A stretch of 6,136 nt of DNA from Thiomicrospira sp. UBA5634 (GCA_002421475.1 DIJW01000191.1:1-6136); one strand, 5' to 3'. Shown: positions 1 to 5,944, counted from the first letter of the stretch. Translations and numbers: made by a program. Notes: generated from the sequence alone by a model not told the origin.

Positions 1-598
1 ATGTACTCAGACACTGCAGCAGTCGATACCGTATTTAGCGATTGAGGATGAAGGTAGGTTGCAGGATGCGTGGTTGCGTGAAAATTTTGTTATGCAGTTG
101 TTCACCCAAGCACGTTGGCGTGAGTTTTTGACCTCATCACCAGGCCTGGCGCAATTGCAAGCTTTTCATCGGCAACATAAGTTTTTGTTGTTATCAAAAA
201 ATGAAGCAATTTATCGCCAAATGGGGCCTGTGGTTGCGAATGCCACATTAATGAATTGGGATCAATCCATTGCCCAGTATGAAACCTTATTGAAACAGGC
301 ATTGGCAAGTAAAACACAGCGTAGTGCAATGTTAAATGTGCTTGAACATTTGTATGGTTATGTTAAAGATCGGGTCAGCCCTAACCAAAAAGCACTTTAT
401 CGTGAGTCGTTGGAAGAGTTTCGCCAAGGCGTTATCCCGTTGATTGCTCTAATGAAGTTGTTTAAACAATGGGTGGATGAGTTTGCCGTGGCGTATTTGC
501 AAGAACAGTGGATTTTTGATCCTTATCCTGCTGATTTGGCATTACGTTCAAACTTATTGGCGTTTAAAAATTTGCCTAACAAAACTGATAAAACATAA
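1..598 (+). CDS. DUF523/DUF1722 (YbgA-type) protein, 3' part
   Basis: The reading frame is open from position 2 to the TAA at 596-598 and continues off the left edge, so 198 C-terminal residues are visible and the true start is missing. The first visible residues include IEDEGRL and then LRENF (partial residues 14-29). This resembles the end of a DUF523 domain, usually a VEEEGRL-type motif followed by LRENF. The rest matches DUF1722: FHRQHKFLLLS at about 55-65 and NVLEHLYGYVK at about 111-121, both recognisable in E. coli YbgA. A TTG at 59 could be mistaken for a start, but the family match extends upstream of it. DUF523 includes TudS thiouracil desulfidases. The role of DUF1722 is not established, so no reaction is assigned. 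The gene converges on the methyltransferase gene, and no T-tailed terminator follows it on this strand. Confidence 0.85.
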   Translation, partial: CTQTLQQSIPYLAIEDEGRLQDAWLRENFVMQLFTQARWREFLTSSPGLAQLQAFHRQHKFLLLSKNEAIYRQMGPVVANATLMNWDQSIAQYETLLKQALASKTQRSAMLNVLEHLYGYVKDRVSPNQKALYRESLEEFRQGVIPLIALMKLFKQWVDEFAVAYLQEQWIFDPYPADLALRSNLLAFKNLPNKTDKT

Positions 599-621
599 GC
601 GCAAACAATAAAGCTGTACCG

Positions 622-660
622 CTAAAATAAAAACGCCACCGTTAGGTGGCGTTAAAAAAA
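622..660 (-). terminator. Intrinsic terminator of the minus-strand methyltransferase gene
   Basis: A perfect 9-bp stem, AACGCCACC (632-640) and GGTGGCGTT (645-653), encloses a 4-nt loop, GTTA on the + strand. Read on the minus strand, the hairpin is followed by a U-rich run (TTTTTATTTTAG, about 633 down to 622). It begins 15 nt after the stop codon of the minus-strand gene. On the + strand the bases after the stem are A7, not T, so it should not terminate the converging DUF1722 transcript efficiently. The A7 before the stem may lengthen it slightly by pairing with the T tail. Confidence 0.85.
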
Positions 661-667
661 GTACATA

Positions 668-1315
668 TTAAAATTGGAAACGTGGCTTAGCTTCAGCATG
701 AATGAGTGGCGTTAGGTCCGTTTCAAATAATGATTCTTCCAACCATTCATGTTCACTGATTCGAGTAATCAGTTTTGCCTGCATTGCTGGGCTGTATCCA
801 ATCACGGCGAATAAACGACCACCCAAATTAAGTTTATCTTTATAAGCTTGCGGCAGCTCGCTCACAGATCCGGTAAATACAATCACGTCATAACGTTGGT
901 TACCCGCCCAATTTTGGCTGGCATCACCGATAGCAAATTCGATATTGTTAAACGCATTTAAACGAGATTTTGCGGTTTCTTGTAAAGACTCAAACAATTC
1001 AACCGTGGTGACATCTTTAGCTAGGCTGGCAAGCAAAGCCGTCATATAACCGCTTCCGGTACCGATTTCTAAAACATGTTCTTCACAATCAATATCAAGA
1101 GCCTGTAAAATGCGGGCTTCAATTTTGGGATGAAGCATACGTTGGTTTTCGCCGATCGGTAACTCGATGTCTGAATAAGCGAGGGTTTTCTGGCTGGGAG
1201 CAACGAACTCGTGTCGTGGTAGTTTCTCAAGTAATTCAAGCACTTGAGGGTCAAGTACATCCCACGGGCGGATTTGTTGTTCTACCATGAAAAAACGTGC
1301 TTGATCTAAGTTCAT
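668..1315 (-). CDS. Protein-L-isoaspartate O-methyltransferase family protein (divergent)
   Basis: This 215-aa cytoplasmic protein belongs to the SAM-dependent PCMT family (E. coli Pcm is 208 aa). The SAM-binding motif I, VLEIGTGSGYM, is at residues 81-91. An acidic residue at the end of strand 2 (E106 in TVEL), GDA at 130-132, YDVIVFTGSV at 142-151 and LGGRLFAVIG at 164-173 complete the methyltransferase fold. The N-terminal AYSDIELPIG (46-55) is PCMT-like. However, the usual GQTIS-P substrate segment is replaced by ENQRMLHPKIEARIL (56-70). From memory, that form is typical of a proteobacterial subgroup often found beside tolC. Isoaspartate repair activity is therefore uncertain. The ATG (1313-1315) is preceded by AAGGTAG 6 nt upstream on the minus strand. 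The gene stands alone here, diverging from the HDOD gene and followed by its own terminator; no tolC is in the window. Confidence 0.88.
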   Translation of the reverse strand: MNLDQARFFMVEQQIRPWDVLDPQVLELLEKLPRHEFVAPSQKTLAYSDIELPIGENQRMLHPKIEARILQALDIDCEEHVLEIGTGSGYMTALLASLAKDVTTVELFESLQETAKSRLNAFNNIEFAIGDASQNWAGNQRYDVIVFTGSVSELPQAYKDKLNLGGRLFAVIGYSPAMQAKLITRISEHEWLEESLFETDLTPLIHAEAKPRFQF

Positions 1316-1409
1316 TGTGGCTACCTTTTTATGGGGCGTAATTTTGATGCGCTAGTCACATACGTAATAAATAACGCCTGAATGGTCTAGACGAATTTTT
1401 AAAAAAGCG

Positions 1410-1415
1410 ATTATA
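1410..1415 (-). promoter_or_regulatory. Candidate -10 box for the methyltransferase gene
   Basis: The + strand ATTATA reads TATAAT on the minus strand, a perfect sigma-70 -10 hexamer, about 95 nt upstream of the methyltransferase start codon. The region where a -35 box should lie (about 1432-1439) reads CTCCCC-like on the minus strand and does not match TTGACA. The promoter is therefore weak, activator-dependent or coincidental. Confidence 0.4.
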
Positions 1416-1446
1416 GCGAAAATTTGTCGATAAGGGGAGTGTGCTC

Positions 1447-1500
1447 ATGTCCTTCATCATAACGCCGATATATTTAAGTGTTATGTCATTGCGCATTTAA
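1447..1500 (+). CDS. Possible 17-residue small ORF upstream of the HDOD gene
   Basis: An ATG at 1447 opens a 17-codon frame (MSFIITPIYLSVMSLRI) that ends at TAA 1498-1500. It is preceded by AAGGGGAG (1432-1439) with 7-nt spacing, which is at least as good a Shine-Dalgarno sequence as those of the confirmed genes here. The peptide is mostly hydrophobic with one Arg near the end. It could be a tiny membrane peptide, a leader peptide translated before the HDOD gene (62 nt between its stop and that start), or a chance frame. I do not recognise it, and no clear promoter was found. The support is the ribosome binding site alone. Confidence 0.25.
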   Translation: MSFIITPIYLSVMSLRI

Positions 1501-1562
1501 CGTTTCATTTGAATTGGTTTTTTAAACTACAATATTCAAATTATTTGATTTTGGAGAAGTTG

Positions 1563-2429
1563 ATGGAGCGTATTTCGTCAAAAGTGGTTGTAGAGAAGTT
1601 GGCTGAAATAAAGCGATTGCCTCATATGCCGGAGGTGTTGTTGGAGCTTAATCGTTTGCTGGCCTCTCCGAATGGCGTCCATGTAAATAGTGTAGCCAAG
1701 TTAATTATGCAGGATGCTCGATTAACAGCTGGTTTGCTCAAGGTGGTAAATTCTGCCAAGTATCAAATGGGAAAACCGATCGATAATCTCGTTGATGCGA
1801 TTGCACGCTTAGGTGTGAATGATTTGCGTGTGATGGCTTTGGCGATTAACTATGGCGAAGCATTTAGTGTTGCGCCGTTGTTGGACAGAGAAAAGTTTTT
1901 AAATCACGGTTTATTGGCGGCGCATATTGGTGCCATACTGGCGAAAAGTCCACGAATCGGTTTGAATCCTTATTACGGTTTTATGATTGGTTTGATGCAC
2001 GAAATCGGTATTTATTTGCTATTGCAGTGTGCTGAAGTTGATTATCCTGCTGTTGTGGAAGGTTGTCGTGGGCGGGTTATTTCACTGGTTGCGGTGGAAA
2101 ATAAGCAGCTGGGTTTTTCTCATAGTAATGTGGGAGCCAGGTTGTTGAAAATCTGGGGGTTTCCAGAGCCGGTTTATATGGGCGTTTTAGGACATCATGC
2201 GCCGAATATGTTGGATGCGGAGCATCAGTTGCCGGCTTCGGTTGGGTTTTTGGCAGAAGCCGCCGCTTTTTATTTGCAAGGTAGCAACGGCGTGGTTGAG
2301 GGGGACGTCGGTAAACTTTCCGATGCAGTTATCATGGTGCTGGCACGACTAGGGATAACTGAGGATGAGTTTAAAGATTTAATTGAGCAGGGACGCATTT
2401 CAGCGAAAGAGGCCGGAGTGGTTTGCTGA
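1563..2429 (+). CDS. HDOD domain protein
   Basis: The product is 288 aa, starting at ATG 1563 with GGAG at 1553-1556 (6-nt spacing). An in-frame TTG at 1509 would add 18 residues but lies upstream of that ribosome binding site, so it was not used. An HDOD domain (an HD-related output domain) fills about residues 18-215. RLPHMPEVLLELNRLL (18-33) is the opening motif, and QDARLTAGLLKVVNSAKY (50-67) and DAIARLGVNDLR (78-89) follow. MIGLMHEIGIYLLL (141-154) is the HD-motif region, here His-Glu (146-147), and the domain continues to GHH (210-212). No GGDEF, EAL, receiver or kinase domain is attached, and no signal peptide or membrane segment is evident. HDOD proteins usually act in signalling or as protein-interaction modules; the partner is unknown. 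It is followed by a 96-nt gap before thrS and has no clear terminator, so some readthrough into thrS is possible. Confidence 0.87.
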   Translation: MERISSKVVVEKLAEIKRLPHMPEVLLELNRLLASPNGVHVNSVAKLIMQDARLTAGLLKVVNSAKYQMGKPIDNLVDAIARLGVNDLRVMALAINYGEAFSVAPLLDREKFLNHGLLAAHIGAILAKSPRIGLNPYYGFMIGLMHEIGIYLLLQCAEVDYPAVVEGCRGRVISLVAVENKQLGFSHSNVGARLLKIWGFPEPVYMGVLGHHAPNMLDAEHQLPASVGFLAEAAAFYLQGSNGVVEGDVGKLSDAVIMVLARLGITEDEFKDLIEQGRISAKEAGVVC

Positions 2430-2456
2430 TTCATTGGCTATTTTGCGTGGTCGGCA

Positions 2457-2484
2457 TTAAAAAAAATAGCTTTCGTGTTACAAT
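2457..2484 (+). promoter_or_regulatory. Candidate extended -10 promoter of thrS
   Basis: TACAAT at 2479-2484 is preceded by TG one base upstream (2476-2477), giving an extended -10 element. TTAAAA at 2457-2462 is a weak -35 box (4 of 6) with a 16-nt spacer. The start would fall near 2491, leaving a leader of about 35 nt before thrS. A second TACAAT at 2504-2509 has no convincing -35 box. Confidence 0.45.
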
Positions 2485-2525
2485 TCAACGTTTTCATTTT
2501 TAATACAATCTGTTGTGAGAGATTT

Positions 2526-4460
2526 ATGCCCGTTATTACTTTGCCAGATGGTTCAAAAAAGCACTATGAGTCGGCAGTGTCGATTATGCAAGTGGCGCAA
2601 GATATTGGCGCAGGCTTGGCTAAAGCGACGATCGCAGGACGTGTAAATGGTCGTTTGCTAGACGCGTGCGACCTTATCACAACGGATGCGGATTTGCAGA
2701 TTGTTACGCTGAAAGATGCCGATGGCTTGCACATTATGCGCCATTCTTGCGCACATCTTTTGGGGCATGCACTTAAACAATTACACCCTGAAGCCAAAAT
2801 GGCGATCGGGCCGGTGATTGAAAACGGTTTTTACTATGATGTTGAAACGCCGGTTTCATTAACACCGGATGATTTGGTTGAGTTAGAAAAACGCATGCAC
2901 GCGTTGGCGAAAACTGGTTATGCGGTTGAGAAAAAAATGACGCCGCGAGCGCAGGTTGTTGAAACCTTTAAAGCGCGTGGCGAAGACTATAAGTTGGAAT
3001 TAGTCGCTGATCTGCCAAACGAAACCGAGTTTGGTTTGTATTATCACCAAGAATATATTGATATGTGTCGTGGCCCGCATGTGCCAAATATGTCGCATAT
3101 CAAGGCGTTTAAGTTAACCCATTTGGCCGGTGCTTATTGGCGTGGTGATTCGGATAACAAAATGTTGCAACGTATTTACGGTGTGGCATTTGCATCAAAA
3201 CAAGAATTAGAAGACTATCTAAAAATGATGGAAGAAGCGGAAAAACGCGACCATCGTAAGTTAGGTAAGTTGTTGGATTTGTTCCATATTGAAGATATTG
3301 CGCCGGGTATGGCGTTTTGGCATCCAAAAGGCACCACACTGTATCGCGTTGTGGAAGATTATATGCGTCAGCAAATCCGCAGTAACGGTTATGAAGAGAT
3401 TCGTACGCCGTTTATTATGGATCGTGTGTTGTGGGAAAAATCCGGTCACTGGGACAAGTTTAAAGACAATATGTTCACCACCCATACCGAGCATCGTGAT
3501 TATGCGGTGAAGCCGATGAACTGCCCGGGTCATATTATGGTGTATAACCGTCAGCTACACAGTTACCGTGATTTACCGGTGCGTGTGGCCGAGTTTGGTA
3601 CCGTGCATCGTAATGAAGCCTCCGGTACGTTGCACGGTTTAATGCGTGTACGTTCGTTCACTCAAGATGATGCGCATATTTTCTGTACTGACGATCAGAT
3701 TAAAACCGAAGTGCAAGGTTGTATTGATTTGGTTTATCAAACCTATGCTGACTTTGGTTTCGATAATATCGAAGTTAAGTTTTCAACCCGGCCTGAACAG
3801 CGTGTTGGTAGTGATGAGGTTTGGGATAAAGCTGAAGCCGCATTGGAGCAAACTTTGCGTGATGCCGGTTTAGAGTATGAATTGCAGCCTGGTGAAGGCG
3901 CATTCTACGGGCCAAAAATTGAATTTAGCCTGCGCGACTGTATTGGTCGTGTATGGCAGTGTGGCACGATCCAGTTGGATTTTTCTATGACTAATGCCGA
4001 GCGTTTGAATGCGGTATTTATAGGTCAAGACAACGAGAAGCACCATCCGGTGATGATCCATCGTGCTATTTTAGGATCGTTAGAACGTTTTGTCGGAATT
4101 TTGATTGAACATTACGAAGGTAAGTTCCCAACCTGGTTAGCGCCAACTCAAGTAGTTATTGCGCCAATTTCTCAAACCCATGCTGATTACGTGGTGAAGT
4201 TTGCCGAAAATCTGAAAAAACAGGGGTTTAGAGTCGAAACAGACTTGAGAAATGAAAAGGTTGGGTTTAAAATTCGCGAACACACTTTACAACGTGTACC
4301 TTATATTCTCGTGGTCGGTGACCAAGAGGTACAAGATGGTACGGTTAACGTGAGAGCGCGGGGCGGGGATAACTTAGGTAGTTATTCATTAGAAGCCATG
4401 TTGGATCTATTGATGCGCGATATTGCAAATCTGGGTCGCAATGTAGAAACCACGCATTAG
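2526..4460 (+). CDS. thrS: Threonine--tRNA ligase
   Basis: This is a full-length, 644-aa cytoplasmic class II aminoacyl-tRNA synthetase (E. coli ThrS is 642 aa) that charges tRNA-Thr with threonine. An N-terminal TGS domain (about 1-62, [10 protein letters not shown]) is followed by the editing domain with HSCAH (H73, H77) and CRGPH (C181, H185), which removes mischarged serine. The catalytic core has motif 2, FGTVHRNE (357-364), and motif 3, [13 protein letters not shown] (510-522). The zinc ligands that select threonine are C333, H384 and H512. The anticodon-binding domain runs from about 538 to 640. The frame is open upstream to 2475, but the family begins exactly at the ATG 2526 ([10 protein letters not shown]), so that start is used. 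The ribosome binding site is weak (GAGAGA, 2517-2522). The TAG stop is 24 nt before infC. All key residues are present. Confidence 0.98.
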   Translation: MPVITLPDGSKKHYESAVSIMQVAQDIGAGLAKATIAGRVNGRLLDACDLITTDADLQIVTLKDADGLHIMRHSCAHLLGHALKQLHPEAKMAIGPVIENGFYYDVETPVSLTPDDLVELEKRMHALAKTGYAVEKKMTPRAQVVETFKARGEDYKLELVADLPNETEFGLYYHQEYIDMCRGPHVPNMSHIKAFKLTHLAGAYWRGDSDNKMLQRIYGVAFASKQELEDYLKMMEEAEKRDHRKLGKLLDLFHIEDIAPGMAFWHPKGTTLYRVVEDYMRQQIRSNGYEEIRTPFIMDRVLWEKSGHWDKFKDNMFTTHTEHRDYAVKPMNCPGHIMVYNRQLHSYRDLPVRVAEFGTVHRNEASGTLHGLMRVRSFTQDDAHIFCTDDQIKTEVQGCIDLVYQTYADFGFDNIEVKFSTRPEQRVGSDEVWDKAEAALEQTLRDAGLEYELQPGEGAFYGPKIEFSLRDCIGRVWQCGTIQLDFSMTNAERLNAVFIGQDNEKHHPVMIHRAILGSLERFVGILIEHYEGKFPTWLAPTQVVIAPISQTHADYVVKFAENLKKQGFRVETDLRNEKVGFKIREHTLQRVPYILVVGDQEVQDGTVNVRARGGDNLGSYSLEAMLDLLMRDIANLGRNVETTH

Positions 4461-4471
4461 AATCATTCGCT

Positions 4472-4487
4472 GGAGGATAACACTATC
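4472..4487 (+). promoter_or_regulatory. Shine-Dalgarno sequence and rare ATC start codon of infC
   Basis: GGAGG (4472-4476) lies 8 nt before ATC (4485-4487), in the frame of the IF3 coding sequence. No ATG, GTG or TTG lies between this ribosome binding site and the conserved IF3 region. The first in-frame ATG (4551) has no comparable ribosome binding site and would remove 22 residues. E. coli infC starts on AUU, which IF3 itself discriminates against, giving negative autoregulation. AUC belongs to the same group of non-canonical codons, so the same feedback is likely here. Confidence 0.85.
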
Positions 4488-5042
4488 GCTGTAAGAAGAG
4501 GTCGACCAAGACCACAACAACCAGAAGCACCAAAAGATAACATCAATGAGATGATTAGCGCGAAAGAGGTGCGTTTAATTGATCAAGACGGTGAGCAGGT
4601 TGGAATTGTATCCACTGTTCAAGCTCTAGAGATGGCAGCAGAGGCTGGGTTAGATCTGGTCGAAATTACAGCGAAAGCAGAGCCACCCGTTTGTCGGATA
4701 ATGGACTACGGTAAATATATTTACCAGCAACAGAAAAAACAGCACGATGCCAAGAAAAATCAGAAGCAAGTGCAAGTAAAAGAAGTTAAGTTTCGCCCAG
4801 GAACTGAGGAAGGGGACTATCAGGTAAAGCTTCGCAACCTGATGCGTTTTCTTGAACACGGTGATCGCGTCAAAGTAACCATTTGGTTCCGTGGACGCGA
4901 AATCACTCATAAGGAACTGGGAATGAAGATGTTGGATCGCATCAAGGCCGATGTTCAAGAGGTTGCAACCGTTGAACAAGAGCCGAAGATGGAAGGTCGT
5001 CAGATGCAAATGATGATCGCCCCAACAAAAAAAGGGAAGTAA
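4485..5042 (+). CDS. infC: Translation initiation factor IF-3
   Basis: The product is 185 aa (E. coli IF3 is 180 aa). It binds the 30S subunit, keeps it from rejoining 50S and checks start codon-initiator tRNA pairing. The start is ATC 4485 (read as Met). The first residues are basic and Pro/Gln-rich, then [14 protein letters not shown] begins the N-terminal domain. [14 protein letters not shown] (65-78) is the family signature, followed by a Lys/Gln-rich linker (about 79-96). The C-terminal 30S-binding domain has [20 protein letters not shown] (98-117) and FRGRE (135-139). W134 occupies the position of E. coli Arg129. Starting at ATG 4551 instead would delete the N-terminal tail. The gene lies 24 nt after thrS in the same frame and is followed by a structured 186-nt spacer before rpmI. 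Confidence 0.96.
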   Translation: MAVRRGRPRPQQPEAPKDNINEMISAKEVRLIDQDGEQVGIVSTVQALEMAAEAGLDLVEITAKAEPPVCRIMDYGKYIYQQQKKQHDAKKNQKQVQVKEVKFRPGTEEGDYQVKLRNLMRFLEHGDRVKVTIWFRGREITHKELGMKMLDRIKADVQEVATVEQEPKMEGRQMQMMIAPTKKGK

Positions 5043-5228
5043 GGTTACTGAAACCCGACACAACAATCGGCTTTTAACTTCGGTTAATTGACTGGTGCAG
5101 CTCCCTCAGTGCTGTTCGTTGTTCCGACTGACCTCTTGGTGGCAACACTAAGAGGTTGTTTGTTTAAAAGGCAGACTAAGCAGTAAGGTTATTTATAACC
5201 ACTGTGGCGTCCGAATGCGGAGTTTGAC
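5043..5228 (+). promoter_or_regulatory. Structured rpmI-rplT leader, probable L20 autoregulatory region
   Basis: This 186-nt spacer between infC and rpmI holds at least three hairpins. The first has stem TTAAC (5074-5078) and GTTAA (5083-5087) around a UUCG tetraloop. The second has a 10-bp stem (5132-5141 with 5146-5155, one G.U pair) around a GCAA loop. The third has CAGT (5181-5184) paired with ACTG (5201-5204) and GGTTA (5187-5191) paired with TAACC (5196-5200), leaving an AA bulge at 5185-5186. CCTCAGTG (5104-5111) can also pair with the 3' arm of the second hairpin, so alternative folds exist. In E. coli, L20 represses rpmI-rplT by binding structured sites in this same spacer. That this leader binds L20 is inferred from position and structure only. 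Confidence 0.55.
5132..5165 (+). terminator. Terminator-like hairpin in the rpmI leader (possible attenuator)
   Basis: CCTCTTGGTG (5132-5141) and CACTAAGAGG (5146-5155) form a 10-bp stem with one G.U pair and a GCAA loop. A T-rich tract with 8 T in 10 bases (5156-5165) follows directly. The stem is only moderately G+C-rich and the tail is broken by G, so it may terminate weakly, act as an attenuator, or simply be a leader RNA helix. Confidence 0.35.
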
Positions 5229-5426
5229 ATGCCAAAAATTAAAACACATAGTGGCGCGGCTAAGCGCTTCAAAAAAACTGGCTCAGGCCGTTTCAAGTGT
5301 AAACAATCTCACTTGCGTCATATCCTGACTAAAAAGTCGACTAAGCGTAAGCGTCAATTGCGTGCGCCTAACATGATCCATGCCCACGATGTGGCTATGG
5401 TTCGTCGTATGCTACCGTACCTATAG
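5229..5426 (+). CDS. rpmI: 50S ribosomal protein L35
   Basis: This is a 65-aa basic protein of the large ribosomal subunit, the same length as E. coli L35. It opens with MPKIKT, followed by [15 protein letters not shown] (9-23) and [17 protein letters not shown] (29-45), the usual L35 signatures, and ends in LPYL, close to LPYA in E. coli. GCGGAG (5217-5222) precedes the ATG with 6-nt spacing, and the bulged hairpin at 5181-5204 lies just upstream. This arrangement suits translational control of this gene. rplT follows 16 nt after the stop, so translation of the two is probably coupled. Confidence 0.97.
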   Translation: MPKIKTHSGAAKRFKKTGSGRFKCKQSHLRHILTKKSTKRKRQLRAPNMIHAHDVAMVRRMLPYL

Positions 5427-5442
5427 TCAAGGAGATTAGAAC

Positions 5443-5799
5443 ATGGCAAGAGTGAAAAGAGGCGTTGTGGCGCGTAAAGCCCACAAGAAAGTAATGAAAG
5501 CGGCAAAAGGTTACTACGGTGCCCGTCGCAAGCAGTTTACTACCGCTAACCAAGCGGTCATCAAAGCAGGTCAATATGCTTACCGTGACCGTCGTCAAAG
5601 AAAACGTCAATTCCGTCGTTTGTGGATCGCGCGTATTAACGCAGCGGCACGCATTAACGGTATGACTTATAGCCGTTTCATCAATGGTTTAAGCAAAGCA
5701 GGAATTATGGTTGATCGTAAGGTGTTGTCTGACATCGCGATTCATGATGCAGCGGCATTTGCTACTATTGCGGAAAAAGCGAAAGCGGCTTTAGCGTAA
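5443..5799 (+). CDS. rplT: 50S ribosomal protein L20
   Basis: This 118-aa protein is essential early in 50S assembly and binds 23S rRNA. Its length equals that of E. coli L20. [17 protein letters not shown] (21-29), [20 protein letters not shown] (37-56), [11 protein letters not shown] (60-70) and FINGL (79-83) are the conserved blocks. The long N-terminal stretch is strongly basic, as expected for the rRNA-binding extension. AAGGAG (5429-5434) lies 8 nt before the ATG, 16 nt after rpmI. L20 is the known autogenous repressor of rpmI-rplT in E. coli and the likely ligand of the leader at 5043-5228. Confidence 0.98.
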   Translation: MARVKRGVVARKAHKKVMKAAKGYYGARRKQFTTANQAVIKAGQYAYRDRRQRKRQFRRLWIARINAAARINGMTYSRFINGLSKAGIMVDRKVLSDIAIHDAAAFATIAEKAKAALA

Positions 5800-5820
5800 T
5801 TCGAAGTAATATTCGGCTTG

Positions 5821-5845
5821 AAAGGGGCATATCGCCCCTTTTTTG
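5821..5845 (+). terminator. Intrinsic terminator after rplT (possible pheST attenuator)
   Basis: AAAGGGGC (5821-5828) and GCCCCTTT (5834-5841) form an 8-bp stem with a 5-nt ATATC loop, and the T run continues to 5844. The G+C-rich core and U tail are typical of a strong Rho-independent terminator. It lies 21 nt after the rplT stop and 100 nt before pheS. Transcription of pheS must therefore come from regulated readthrough or from a promoter further downstream. Confidence 0.85.
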
Positions 5846-5867
5846 TCATTATTCACCGGCTTTTAGG

Positions 5868-5920
5868 CCATTTGTAAATAGATTGTCAACCATCAGGCCT
5901 GGTAGTCGGTTTACAAATGG
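5868..5920 (+). repeat. Inverted repeat between the rplT terminator and pheS
   Basis: CCATTTGTAAA (5868-5878) and TTTACAAATGG (5910-5920) are perfect 11-bp inverted arms separated by 31 nt. Inside, ACCA (5889-5892) and TGGT (5900-5903) flank a short loop containing AGGCC, and ATTG (5882-5885) can weakly pair with CGGT (5907-5910) through G.U pairs. As RNA it would form a long interrupted hairpin ending 24 nt before the pheS start. As DNA it could be a binding site. Its function is unknown. Confidence 0.6.
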
Positions 5921-5944
5921 TTTTAATGTGGAAACGTCATTTAT

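Noticed and set aside
632..653. Hairpin as a bidirectional terminator
   Set aside because: On the + strand the stem is followed by A7 instead of T, so only minus-strand termination is supported.
1385..1392. GTCTAGAC palindrome in the divergent spacer
   Set aside because: An isolated 8-bp palindrome with no second copy or flanking symmetry is expected by chance and cannot be assigned to a regulator.
1509..1562. TTG start giving the HDOD protein 18 more residues
   Set aside because: ATG 1563 has a good GGAG ribosome binding site with 6-nt spacing. The extension encodes residues outside the domain and covers that site.
2475..2525. N-terminal extension of ThrS by 17 residues
   Set aside because: The frame is open, but the family begins at [10 protein letters not shown] (ATG 2526). 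The extension has no homology and overlaps the likely promoter.
3109..3533. Overlapping open frames of 70-90 codons on both strands within thrS
   Set aside because: They are shadows of the catalytic domain of thrS in other frames and show no domain resemblance.
4551..4553. ATG as the start of infC
   Set aside because: It has no adequate Shine-Dalgarno sequence and would remove conserved N-terminal residues of IF3. ATC 4485 fits better.
4650..5066. 138-codon open frame on the minus strand
   Set aside because: It lies antisense across infC, whose IF3 match is unambiguous, and its translation has no recognisable family features.
5088..5116. TTGACT as a -35 box of an internal rpmI promoter
   Set aside because: The position 17 nt downstream reads GCTGTT, which does not resemble a -10 box.
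5194..5199. TATAAC as a -10 box before rpmI
   Set aside because: No -35 match is found at 16-18 nt spacing, and the bases are better explained as the 3' arm of the bulged hairpin.
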